This document shows, one piece after another, positions 1 to 8,392 of a stretch of 22,284 nt of DNA. A program made the position numbers and the translations under genes. The stretch spans positions 1 through 22,284 of IMG/VR virus record IMGVR_UViG_3300025138_000413; one strand, 5' to 3'. Positions within the stretch are counted from its first letter, which is position 1. Every line of letters begins with the position of its first letter. The notes below the pieces were generated by a model. The model was not told the DNA's origin. It saw only the letters and a program-made list of their open reading frames with translations, and did no database searches. The DNA comes from a virus.

Positions 1-2
1 TT

Positions 3-1382
3 GCTCGCAAAAATGGGAAGACCACTCTTATGGCAGGCTGTGCGCTCGCTGCTCTTTTCTTTGATCAGGAAAAGGCTGCCGAAGTTTATTTTGCAGCGAC
101 TAAGAAAGACCAAGCCAAGATTGGATTCGACGAAGCGCAAAGGATGGTTCAAGTCTCGCCGCCGCTCAGGAAGCATCTCAAAGCAGGAAAACACGACATC
201 AAAGCGCCGACGCTTTCAGCGCGATGCACGTACCTAAGCGCAGACCGCGATACGCTTGACGGCTTAAACATTCACTTTGCAGGAATCGACGAATACCACG
301 CGCACCAAACGGACGGCGTGGCAAACGTGTTACGATCAGGAATGCAGGCGCGGCGTAACCCGATGCACCTTACAATTACCACGGCAGGCTTTAACCGGGA
401 GTCACCATGCTATCAATTGCAAAAGACGTGCAAGGAAATACTCGACGAGGTCAAACACGATGACGCGCAGTTTGCTATTATATACGAGCTAGACGAAGAT
501 GACGACTGGACAGACAATAGCACTTGGATAAAAGCCAACCCGTCACTAGGCACAGCTTTGCGGCCTCAGTTACTAGACAGCCAATTGCAACAAGCGATAA
601 ACGTAGGCGGATCGCGAGAAGTAGAATTCAAAACCAAGCACCTTAACAAATGGGTGACCGCTTCTAAGACTTGGATACAGGATGAGGTATGGATGGAAAA
701 CAAACGCGATGCCGATTTAAAAGGCTTACGCTGCTATGGTGGCCTCGACCTTGCTAGCGTTTCAGATATGACGGCGCTGGTTATGGTATACCCTGACGAA
801 GGCGGTTATCATGTGCGGGGGCATTACTGGTTACCTGAGGACACAGTGCATGCAGTATTAGACCGAGACCCCGGCCACATCTACCGCACCTTTGTTGACT
901 TGCCAAACGTGCATTTTACTGACGGCAATGTAACAGACTACGCGAGCATACGGCGCAAGGTTAGCGGCGTAATGAACAGGCCCGAGGGTCAAGTAATTGA
1001 CGAGAGCAATCTAATGCAGACTTACAACGTTGAGAAGATTGCTTTTGATAGATACAACAGCACGCAGATTGCAATTGACTTAGTAGATGACGGCGTGCCT
1101 TTAACGCCATTCGGTCAAGGCTTTGTATCTATGAGCAGCCCCACAAAACAAGTTGAAGTTATGACACGGACGGGAAAGATATGGCATGACGGTGACCCTG
1201 TTATGCGTTGGGCACTTGGCAACGTAGAACTAAAGACAGACCCAGCGGGCAACATAAAAGCAGACAAACAAAAAAGCAGCGGTAAGATTGACCCAATCGT
1301 GGCGATGATCATGGCAATAGGTGAACACATGAAGACACCAAACGAAGATGACGGCTTTTTTGAAATTATCAACCTTTCGTAA
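3..1382 (+). CDS. terL: Terminase large subunit, HK97-type (5' end missing)
   Basis: DNA-packaging motor: an ATPase plus headful/site nuclease that docks on the portal. The frame is open to the window edge, and the first visible residues read ARKNGKTTL (nt 3-29), the Walker A P-loop of the Terminase_1 family, so the gene starts upstream and about 80-100 residues are probably missing. Walker B is the hydrophobic run ending GIDEYHAH (nt about 282-305), with a TITTAG coupling motif at nt about 372-389. The C-terminal RNase H-like nuclease shows its acidic residues in GGLDLASVSD (nt about 738-767), AFDRYN (about 1041-1058) and KIDPIVA (about 1284-1304). The portal gene follows after 11 bp, the usual order. 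An ATG at nt 30 lies inside the P-loop region and is not a true start. Confidence 0.95.
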   Translation, partial: ARKNGKTTLMAGCALAALFFDQEKAAEVYFAATKKDQAKIGFDEAQRMVQVSPPLRKHLKAGKHDIKAPTLSARCTYLSADRDTLDGLNIHFAGIDEYHAHQTDGVANVLRSGMQARRNPMHLTITTAGFNRESPCYQLQKTCKEILDEVKHDDAQFAIIYELDEDDDWTDNSTWIKANPSLGTALRPQLLDSQLQQAINVGGSREVEFKTKHLNKWVTASKTWIQDEVWMENKRDADLKGLRCYGGLDLASVSDMTALVMVYPDEGGYHVRGHYWLPEDTVHAVLDRDPGHIYRTFVDLPNVHFTDGNVTDYASIRRKVSGVMNRPEGQVIDESNLMQTYNVEKIAFDRYNSTQIAIDLVDDGVPLTPFGQGFVSMSSPTKQVEVMTRTGKIWHDGDPVMRWALGNVELKTDPAGNIKADKQKSSGKIDPIVAMIMAIGEHMKTPNEDDGFFEIINLS

Positions 1383-1393
1383 CTTAGCGCACA

Positions 1394-2584
1394 ATGGCAA
1401 ATTTGTTCCAACGGATTTTTAAGCGTGGCGGGTATCAAGTAGCTTACACTGGCTATCCGTCTTTTGCTTCACACTTGCGCGGCATCTCAACAAAGAGCGG
1501 CGCATACATCGACACAGAGACAGCACTCGGATTGACTACCGTTTACGCTTGTGTTAGTCGCATCGCGTCAACCATTGCACAGCTGCACTTGGATATAATG
1601 ACGCGGAACGAAGACGGTGTTATAAAAGCAACAGGCCATGTAGCGCAAGACCTAATCAGTCAAGAACCCGAGCCGGGATATACTGCCTTTGATTTTTGGG
1701 AGACATACATTAGTAACGTCCTTATTTATGGCAAGGCTTATGCAATTATTAAGCGTCTACCGAATGGCGATCCGTATGAACTTTGCTTAGTCAACCCAAA
1801 GAGCGTAAAGCAAAAGATGGTTGATAGCGATTTAGTATATGACATAAAAGATCATGGCATCTACTTTCATGCTGATATGCTTATCACTTGCAACTTGTAC
1901 GGGCAAAGTCCTATTGAGTTGCATCGTGAGATGTTAGGACTAGCCAAGGCAGCGCAAGACTTTGCGGCAGAGTTCTTTGGTAGCAGCGGAAACATGACGG
2001 GCATACTGTCAAGCAATGAGCCGCTGAAGAAAGAGCAGATTGATATTATCAAAGACAGCTGGAACAATAGTGGCGACCAGCTAGGCACTAAGCTTTTACC
2101 GTTTGGCTTTAGCTACAATCGTATTGCGGTAGATCCTGAGAACGCAAGCTTAACAGAGCAGCGCGATTTTATGAACCAAGAGATTTGCAGAATCTTTGGC
2201 GTGCCGCCTTCTATGGTCGGTGTGCAGTCAAACGTTACATACAGCAACACGGAGCAGCAAGCCATTCAGTTTGCAAAGTATACTATCGTTCCTTGGACGC
2301 GCAGGCTAGAGCAGGAAATGAATTGCAAGCTGTTAGCTCCTGACGAACGGCCTACACACTTTACACGCTTTGACTTGAGCGACCTATTGCGAGGCGATAG
2401 CGTCAGCCGTGCGCAGTACTATGACACTTTGATAAAGGCGGGGGTAATTAGTATCAATGAAGCAAGGGCCGCAGAAGATTTAAACGCAGTCGATGGCGGT
2501 TCAGTCCATACTGTGCAAGTCAATCAGATTGCGCTAAACAGCCTAGAAGATTACAGCAAAAAAATTAGCAGCGATGGAGAATAA
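1394..2584 (+). CDS. Portal protein, HK97 family
   Basis: Forms the dodecameric ring at one capsid vertex through which DNA enters and leaves, and to which the terminase and the gp6-like adaptor bind. At 396 aa it has the normal length for the HK97 portal family (Phage_portal, PF04860). Diagnostic segments are the N-terminal TVYACVSRIAS helix, VLIYGKAYAII, and the C-terminal clip/stem region with EICRIFGVPPSMVG followed by TYSNTEQQAIQFAKYTIVPW. The start follows the terminase stop by 11 bp, and the 3' end overlaps the protease-capsid gene by 11 bp, suggesting translational coupling. Confidence 0.95.
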   Translation: MANLFQRIFKRGGYQVAYTGYPSFASHLRGISTKSGAYIDTETALGLTTVYACVSRIASTIAQLHLDIMTRNEDGVIKATGHVAQDLISQEPEPGYTAFDFWETYISNVLIYGKAYAIIKRLPNGDPYELCLVNPKSVKQKMVDSDLVYDIKDHGIYFHADMLITCNLYGQSPIELHREMLGLAKAAQDFAAEFFGSSGNMTGILSSNEPLKKEQIDIIKDSWNNSGDQLGTKLLPFGFSYNRIAVDPENASLTEQRDFMNQEICRIFGVPPSMVGVQSNVTYSNTEQQAIQFAKYTIVPWTRRLEQEMNCKLLAPDERPTHFTRFDLSDLLRGDSVSRAQYYDTLIKAGVISINEARAAEDLNAVDGGSVHTVQVNQIALNSLEDYSKKISSDGE

Positions 2585-4592
2585 AAAAGATGACAGATTA
2601 AATGAACTGCGCAAGCAGTACGGCGAGAACGTAGAACTACGAACAAGCGAAGTGCGAGCCGCTGGCGATGACGCTTTAGTTATCGAAGGATATGCAGCAA
2701 ACTTTGAACAGGTCACAGACCTTGGGTATTTTAAAGAACAGATTGCACGCGGTGCATTCGATGAGGTTATGGAAGATGACGTGCGACTGTTGCTGAACCA
2801 TGACGGCGCACCGATGGCACGAACAAAGAACGGCACGTTGGAGTTGAGCGTTGACGAGAGCGGCCTAAAGTATCGCGCGGCATTGGCAGACACGCAAGAC
2901 GGGCGCGATCTTTACAAACTCATTAAGCGCGGTGATATATCACAAAGCTCTTTCGCGTTTACCATACAAGATCAAGAGTGGAACGAATCGCGCACCATGC
3001 GCACGGTTACAAAGATGGCGCGACTGCTAGACGTGTCGCCTGTAACTTATCCAGCGTACCCAACGACTACAGTGGCAGCACGCAACATGGCCGAGGTCAA
3101 GCCTGAGCCAGTACAAGAAACTGAAACAAAATCAGAGGTAAGAAACGAAAAGAAGGAAGTTGTTACCTTTGCTACAATAGCGGAACGACCCGCGAAACTT
3201 TTAAAGATTATGAATTTTAGAAACTCAACAGACGCGGCCCGCTATATCAGCCAACTAGAGGCAAAGCTTGCTAACGTCAACGACCTCGCAGAAACCGAGG
3301 AAAGGGCGCTCACTTCTGAGGAATTGGAAGAGACGCAAGATATTCACTCAAAGCTCGAAGCCGCTGAACAGCAGCGCGACGCATTGTCAAAAAACGAAGC
3401 ACGCCTGAAGCGCCTTGCCGTTGCAGCCGATGCGGTTGTACGCAGCGACAAGGAAGTCATTAAGGCCACAGCACAGTTTGATTTGGGCAAGGCTTTGCGC
3501 GAAGCAGCGCAGGGCGGTGTAACAGGATTGGAGAAGGAAATTGCACAGGAGGCACGCAGCGAGGCATCTGCTTTGGGCTTAGGCTTGCGCGGTGACTTTG
3601 CTATCCCTCAGTCAATGCTAAACGAAGCACGTAACGTGTACGGTGTTGATGCTGGTGCGGCTGGTGTAAATGACGCAGTGACAACAGTAGCCACCGAGGT
3701 AACTGCTTTGGTTGGCGCTTTGCGATCTAACTCTTTGCTTGCTGCTACAGGAGCAACACAGCTAAATGGTTTTGTTGGAGACATTAAAATGCCTTCACTT
3801 CCAACGGATGCGGCAGAAGAGCCAGCTGAAGCGGCAGCAGTTACAGGCAATACGGGTGCAATGGGTTCACAGACTCTTAGCCCTCAGCGTATCGCCCAGC
3901 AAATGATTGTAACGAAGGAAGCAATTAACCAAACAAACGGCAACATGGCCGAGGTAATTGCTACTGACTTCGGAAGGTCTATTGCAAACGTACAGGACAA
4001 GATTGCTTTGCTTGCCGTTCACGGAATCGGTGGCGCTACTGCTTTGGCAGGAGGCACGGGTACAGTTGTTAAGGGTACTATGGTGGATACGAATGACTTG
4101 GAAAAAACAGCAGCCGTTGATTTGCGAAACTTGTGGAGCGAGATTACAGCAAACGGAGCAGAGAACAACACGCAGTTCGTAATGCATCCAACTGCTATGG
4201 CTGAGTTGATGGGATTGGCAAACGTTGCAAGTGTTAGCTCATTAATTGAAAATGGGCAAATGTTTGGCTATAACATCCTAACAAGCGGTTCTGTTCCTTC
4301 AATTAACGCGGGTGCGGTTTACGCTTCACAGCTAATTGACGGCGGTGCTGACGTTGCACTAGGAGCAGCTACAGGATGGGACGCTTTGCGATTCTGTTAC
4401 TATGGTGACTGGTCAGATATGTTCTATGCTAACTGGGGCGGCCTCGACGTAACTGTTGATCCGTTCTCAGGCATTAGCGCTGGAACAGTCAAGATTGTCG
4501 TAGACACTTTCTTTGATGCTAAGGTGCGACGAGCAGGATCAATTGGAGCGTTGCCATTCGCAGCCGCTAAGATTATCGGTGCTGACGCTTAA
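2574..4592 (+). CDS. Fused prohead protease, scaffold and major capsid protein
   Basis: A single 672-aa polypeptide covering what HK97 makes as two proteins. Residues about 20-170 match the S78 prohead protease fold: VIEGYAANF, LLLNHD with the probable catalytic His76, and ISQSSFAF with the probable catalytic Ser126, then VSPVTYPAYP. Residues about 215-290 are charged and predicted coiled coil, like the HK97 delta (scaffold) domain. From about residue 300 onward the sequence is an HK97-fold capsid protein, with segments such as LGLRGDFAIPQ and WGGLDVTVDPFSG near the C terminus. Protease-capsid fusions are known in some phages but are a minority arrangement. Met213 (nt 3210) would make a conventional delta-domain start, so a second, capsid-only product is possible. 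A terminator follows directly. Confidence 0.93.
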   Translation: MENKKDDRLNELRKQYGENVELRTSEVRAAGDDALVIEGYAANFEQVTDLGYFKEQIARGAFDEVMEDDVRLLLNHDGAPMARTKNGTLELSVDESGLKYRAALADTQDGRDLYKLIKRGDISQSSFAFTIQDQEWNESRTMRTVTKMARLLDVSPVTYPAYPTTTVAARNMAEVKPEPVQETETKSEVRNEKKEVVTFATIAERPAKLLKIMNFRNSTDAARYISQLEAKLANVNDLAETEERALTSEELEETQDIHSKLEAAEQQRDALSKNEARLKRLAVAADAVVRSDKEVIKATAQFDLGKALREAAQGGVTGLEKEIAQEARSEASALGLGLRGDFAIPQSMLNEARNVYGVDAGAAGVNDAVTTVATEVTALVGALRSNSLLAATGATQLNGFVGDIKMPSLPTDAAEEPAEAAAVTGNTGAMGSQTLSPQRIAQQMIVTKEAINQTNGNMAEVIATDFGRSIANVQDKIALLAVHGIGGATALAGGTGTVVKGTMVDTNDLEKTAAVDLRNLWSEITANGAENNTQFVMHPTAMAELMGLANVASVSSLIENGQMFGYNILTSGSVPSINAGAVYASQLIDGGADVALGAATGWDALRFCYYGDWSDMFYANWGGLDVTVDPFSGISAGTVKIVVDTFFDAKVRRAGSIGALPFAAAKIIGADA

Positions 4593-4614
4593 TAGTTGAA
4601 TACTGAATAGAAAA

Positions 4615-4642
4615 GGGGAGGCTTCGGCTTCCTCTTTTTTTT
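4615..4642 (+). terminator. Intrinsic terminator after the capsid gene
   Basis: An 8-bp stem (4615-4622 with 4627-4634, including two G-U pairs) closed by a TTCG tetraloop and followed by eight T residues at 4635-4642. It lies 22 bp after the capsid stop and 17 bp before the next start. It should lower readthrough into the connector genes, so capsid mRNA would exceed neck and tail mRNA. Confidence 0.9.
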
Positions 4643-4659
4643 GTCCTTATTTTAGCCAT

Positions 4660-5232
4660 ATGTACTATACCCTAGAAATTACAGGCACGGCATCTGAGTC
4701 TAGCATTGTAAGCACGGCAGACCTCAAGACCTTTTTACGTGTTGATCACAGTGACGAAGACACTTTAATCGAAGCGCTGCGAAGCGCCGCCATTGAATAC
4801 GTGCAGAATTATTGCAACCTGCAACTCGGTGACTTGCCTGCTGTCATGTACTTAGATAATTTCTATGGCACGTGGGAGATACCCATCGGGCCTGTTGCTT
4901 CTATTATCAGCATCACATACAACCCAACGGCAAGCACGACTAGCACCTTGCCAACCAATCAATACTTTGCCGACCTCAAGCGAAAGCCTGCACGCATTAC
5001 AACCGTGTCACCGCCTAGCGTTTACGAATACATCAGCAACGGCGTGCAAGTTAATATGACTTTAGGCTATGCCGAGGGTTCTATTCCTGACGGGTTACTG
5101 CACGCGGTCAAGTTATTGGTGGCGCACTATTATGAAAACCGCAATATTGTAGTAGTGGGCACGAATAGCAGCGAAGTGCCGAACCTCATTCACAGTTTAC
5201 TCAATCCGTATCGCGTAATTTCTGACCGATGA
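4660..5232 (+). CDS. Head-tail connector, HK97 gp6-like adaptor
   Basis: Predicted to form the ring under the portal that begins the head-tail connector. This 190-aa protein shows the family pattern of Phage_connect_1/DUF-type gp6 proteins: an N-terminal helix pair starting with STADLKTFLRVD, and the SAAIEYVQNYCN helix. A beta-rich middle containing the WEIPIGPVASI segment follows, and a C-terminal helix (HAVKLLVAHYYENR) leads into the typical LLNPYR ending. The start is the first ATG after the terminator. The gene ends in an ATGA overlap with the next gene. Confidence 0.85.
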   Translation: MYYTLEITGTASESSIVSTADLKTFLRVDHSDEDTLIEALRSAAIEYVQNYCNLQLGDLPAVMYLDNFYGTWEIPIGPVASIISITYNPTASTTSTLPTNQYFADLKRKPARITTVSPPSVYEYISNGVQVNMTLGYAEGSIPDGLLHAVKLLVAHYYENRNIVVVGTNSSEVPNLIHSLLNPYRVISDR

Positions 5233-5561
5233 GAATAGGACAAAGCGACAGAAGGATAACAATACAACGTTACACGACTAGCACCAACACATACGGCGAG
5301 CGCGTGCAAAGTTATAGCACGCTGATAACCGTTTGGGCAGAACTGATGAAAAACGGCATCGGCATGACCGAGCGCATTGTAACAGATCAGGATATGCCTG
5401 TGCAACGTGTAAAGTTTAAGATACGAAGCAGCGCCGCGAGCCGTGGCGTTAAGGCCGATGACCGCGTACTTTATGATTCTAAGTATTACAACATTCAAGG
5501 CATCGAAGGAATAGGCCGCGATGACCAGCTTGTTTTGCTTTGTCAAATCTCAGGGACGTAA
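5229..5561 (+). CDS. Head closure protein, SPP1 gp16-like
   Basis: Predicted head-tail joining/closure protein (Phage_H_T_join family, PF05521) that seals the connector after packaging. The 110-aa length is normal. The signature is IGQSDRRITIQRY at the N terminus, then VWAELMKNG, a QRVKFKIR strand and the ILYDSKYYNIQGIEG-like segment. It sits between the gp6-like and gp10-like genes, the standard order. It starts in an ATGA overlap with the upstream gene and ends in a TAATG overlap with the downstream one. Confidence 0.88.
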   Translation: MRIGQSDRRITIQRYTTSTNTYGERVQSYSTLITVWAELMKNGIGMTERIVTDQDMPVQRVKFKIRSSAASRGVKADDRVLYDSKYYNIQGIEGIGRDDQLVLLCQISGT

Positions 5562-6079
5562 TGGCGCAAGGATCATTACAGCAAAAAGGCGGTGCAGTTG
5601 GCTTTGAAGGCATAGGCGCAGATATAAAACCGCTGCTTAAACAGTTTGAGCAACTACGTAAGAAGGTCAACGATCCAAACGTACAGAAACGAATACACCG
5701 CGCCGTAGGTAAATTGTACAGAGACGAAATGCTTCAAAATATCAAAGATGCAAAGCAAGTAATTAGAGTGCGCAGAGGCGGCAAAAAAGGCGGGCCTACA
5801 ATCCCCATCGGAACGCTAAGAAGGTCAATAAAAGTGTGGCAAATAGATAAGCAGCACAGCACTTTTTGGGTTGGCCCTAAAGTAGGCAAGCGACAGCCGG
5901 AGAATGCTGACGGTTGGTTTGCAAATATTGTCGAAGGCGGTGACCAAAAATTTGGAGGCAATAAACAAAAGGGCGTTTTTGAAAGGTCAATTAGAGCGGT
6001 TAGAGCTGAGGCATTTAGAGTAATGAGGAAAAAATATGACTTTCAGATTAGAAAGGTTGCACGTAAAAAGAATAAGTGA
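5561..6079 (+). CDS. HK97 gp10-like head-tail / tail completion protein
   Basis: A 172-aa protein of the HK97-gp10 family, which acts at the head-tail or tail-completion interface. Visible features are an amphipathic N-terminal helix (PLLKQFEQLRKKV), PIGTLRRSIKVW, FWVGPKVGKR and WFANIVEGGDQKFGG, followed by a basic C-terminal helix. I chose the ATG at 5561, which overlaps the previous stop as TAATG. An ATG at 5540 would extend the overlap by seven codons and is less likely. The basic C terminus (KVARKKNK) is common in this family. Confidence 0.85.
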   Translation: MAQGSLQQKGGAVGFEGIGADIKPLLKQFEQLRKKVNDPNVQKRIHRAVGKLYRDEMLQNIKDAKQVIRVRRGGKKGGPTIPIGTLRRSIKVWQIDKQHSTFWVGPKVGKRQPENADGWFANIVEGGDQKFGGNKQKGVFERSIRAVRAEAFRVMRKKYDFQIRKVARKKNK

Positions 6080-8391
6080 TGAACGTAGGTAAAGCAGTAT
6101 ATGGTATTCTGAGCAGCACAAGTGCTGTGACGGATATAGTCAGCACAAATATATTCCCTGAGATTGCAGAGCAAGAAACAGCCACGCCGTTTATTGTTTA
6201 CCAATTGCAGGGCGTTGCACCTGAAGACACGCACGACGGGCCGTCGAAGTTGGATGAGGTGCGCATGGAAATCATTTGCTTTTCTGACAGCTATAACGGT
6301 GCAGCCGACTTAGCCGACAAAGTGCGAGGTGCATTGGATCGCGTCAGCGGCACATACAACGGTGTCAACGTCGAGTCTGTACAGTTCAACAACGTTGACA
6401 TAGAGATTGAATATGACCCGCGCCGTTACTCACAGGTCACGACATATACCTTTCGCATAAAGCGCGATAACATAACCATTGCAGCAGGCACGCCAGTAAC
6501 AGGCGCAAAGCTAGGTGATCTATCGGACGTTGATGTTGCAGGCGTTAGTGATGGTCAGTTCATTAAGTACGTAGCAGGGGAATGGCAAGCGGCTGATAGT
6601 ACGGGCGGCGTTACAACGTTAGCAGCTTTGACTGATGTAAACCTTACAGGCTTAGGCAGCAAAGACGTAATAAATTACAACAGCCTAACGGGCAAATGGG
6701 AGCCTGTTGACTTTTTGAATGTGCTGTACACCAATTTAAAAACAGGCGTTAGCACTACAATCAACGATGGCGCAAATACTAACAGCGCTTTAGAGTTAGG
6801 CGCAACAACTGCAAAACTTAAGACGGGCATAAGCGAAATACTTATAACAGAAACCAGTCCGGGCGATATTGATTTTGTAGTGGCAACAGACGGCAGCGGC
6901 GCGACTGCATACACTGCGCTAAATATTGACGGATCAACATCAGCCAACGAAGCTATTTTGAATATACCTGTTGGCACGCAGCTGCATATTAAGAGCGCCA
7001 CGCATTATGCTTACTTGCGATACTCAGGCGGTGCTAATGCCTCGTTAAGTTTACCAACAAGCTCAGGCACGCTAGCAAGGACAACCGACATTGCACTAGA
7101 CTCAGCAGTAGCAGCCAACACGGCAAAGATTAGTTATACCGATGCCAGTGCAGTAGCTGCAAACACTGCAAAAAATACTTACCCGTCAGCAGATGCAACA
7201 AAGTTGGCAGGTATTGAAACAAGCGCAGACGTAACAGACGCGACAAACGTAGCAGCGGCAGGCGCATTAATGGCGGCAAGCGCACAGCTTACAGGTGACC
7301 TTGACACGCAAGCCAACGAGATAAAGACCACGACAGCCAACGGCAATATTATTGTAGCGCCTAAAGGCACGGGCGTGCTAGAAGTCAAAGGCGACACCAA
7401 TAGCGCAGCCATAATTTTAAACTGCGAAGCAAACACGCACGGCGTTACTATACAGTCGCCAGCTCATTCGGCTGGTGCAACCTATACCTTGACATTGCCA
7501 ACAAGCGCAGGGTCAAACGGCCAAGCGTTAACAACTAACGGCTCGGGCGTTCTTTCGTTTGCAGATGTAAGCAACAACGCGGGCACAGTGACCAGCGTTG
7601 CAACTGGCACAGGCTTAAGCGGTGGGACAATTACGGGAAGCGGTACGATTGCCCTTGCTGACACAGCGGTAACATCGGCTGCATACACGAACGCTGATAT
7701 AACAGTAGACGCGCAAGGACGTATCACAGCGGCAGCAAACGGAAGCGCTGGAGGTGTCACGGCTGTGAATAGCTTAACGGGCGGCTTGACAATTGCGGCA
7801 GGTGCAAACGTAACTATATCTGACAACGGCAGCGATACAATTACAATTGCGAGCAGCGGAGGCGGCGGCGGTGGATTGACAGCGGTAACTGGTACAGCAC
7901 CAATTACAAGTAGCGGAGGGAATACACCTGACATTTCAATCACGGCAGCGACAACAAGCGCAGCAGGTTCAATGAGCAGTGCAGATAAAACCAAGCTCAA
8001 TAACATAACCACCAACTACGCAACGAACGCGCTTAACACGGGGCAAAATATTTTGATGACTGCGACTATATCCGTAGCAGATGACAAGATTATTGATGTA
8101 ATGGGTGATGCGTTAGCCGCAAGAGATAACGCCAATGCAAAAAAACTAATTGGATTTCACACTGGAAGCAATGAAGTTGTATTGCAAGGGATGGTAGATG
8201 CAGGCGCTGCAATTAGCGGATCGGCTGCGGGCGCACCTCTTTGGCTTGGCGCATCGGGTACATTTAGCGCGACAGCACCAACAACATCAGACGAATACTC
8301 AAGGGTTGTCGGTTACTATATTGGCGCGATTGGTTCAGCTTATGCCGTTTACTTCGACCCATCGAAAGATTGGGTGCAAATAGATTCATAA
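6079..8391 (+). CDS. Tail terminator (DUF3168-like) fused to a long fibre-like region
   Basis: Residues 1-130 match DUF3168/SPP1 gp17-like tail-terminator proteins in length and pattern: GKAVYGILSS, ATPFIVYQLQG, MEIICFSDSYNGAADLADKVR and TYTFRIKR. They would form the ring capping the tail tube. The frame continues without a stop for about 640 residues that look like a trimeric fibre. Two copies of an LSDV-type fibre repeat lie at residues about 145-173 and 181-211. They are followed by beta-prone Ala/Thr/Gly/Asn-rich repeats, AVAANTAK segments, LTLPTSAG, a poly-Gly linker near 597-602, and a compact C-terminal end (AYAVYFDPSKDWVQID). Start at 6079 (TGATG overlap); the GTG at 6076 is less likely. 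The fusion would place fibres at the neck. Each half is recognisable; its joint role is inferred. Confidence 0.82.
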   Translation: MNVGKAVYGILSSTSAVTDIVSTNIFPEIAEQETATPFIVYQLQGVAPEDTHDGPSKLDEVRMEIICFSDSYNGAADLADKVRGALDRVSGTYNGVNVESVQFNNVDIEIEYDPRRYSQVTTYTFRIKRDNITIAAGTPVTGAKLGDLSDVDVAGVSDGQFIKYVAGEWQAADSTGGVTTLAALTDVNLTGLGSKDVINYNSLTGKWEPVDFLNVLYTNLKTGVSTTINDGANTNSALELGATTAKLKTGISEILITETSPGDIDFVVATDGSGATAYTALNIDGSTSANEAILNIPVGTQLHIKSATHYAYLRYSGGANASLSLPTSSGTLARTTDIALDSAVAANTAKISYTDASAVAANTAKNTYPSADATKLAGIETSADVTDATNVAAAGALMAASAQLTGDLDTQANEIKTTTANGNIIVAPKGTGVLEVKGDTNSAAIILNCEANTHGVTIQSPAHSAGATYTLTLPTSAGSNGQALTTNGSGVLSFADVSNNAGTVTSVATGTGLSGGTITGSGTIALADTAVTSAAYTNADITVDAQGRITAAANGSAGGVTAVNSLTGGLTIAAGANVTISDNGSDTITIASSGGGGGGLTAVTGTAPITSSGGNTPDISITAATTSAAGSMSSADKTKLNNITTNYATNALNTGQNILMTATISVADDKIIDVMGDALAARDNANAKKLIGFHTGSNEVVLQGMVDAGAAISGSAAGAPLWLGASGTFSATAPTTSDEYSRVVGYYIGAIGSAYAVYFDPSKDWVQIDS

Positions 8392-8392
8392 T

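Noticed and set aside
1-237. Basic open frame at the left edge on the + strand
   Set aside because: It is out of frame with the terminase, which shows Walker A and Walker B in the other frame; Arg/Lys-rich composition is typical of a shadow.
3958-4182. Second + strand frame inside the capsid gene
   Set aside because: Lies fully inside a strongly supported capsid domain; the product has no coherent pattern.
7482-8015. Long antisense open frame of 177 codons under the fibre region
   Set aside because: Low-complexity Ala/Val/Pro product caused by the repetitive sense sequence; no start context or partner genes on the minus strand anywhere.
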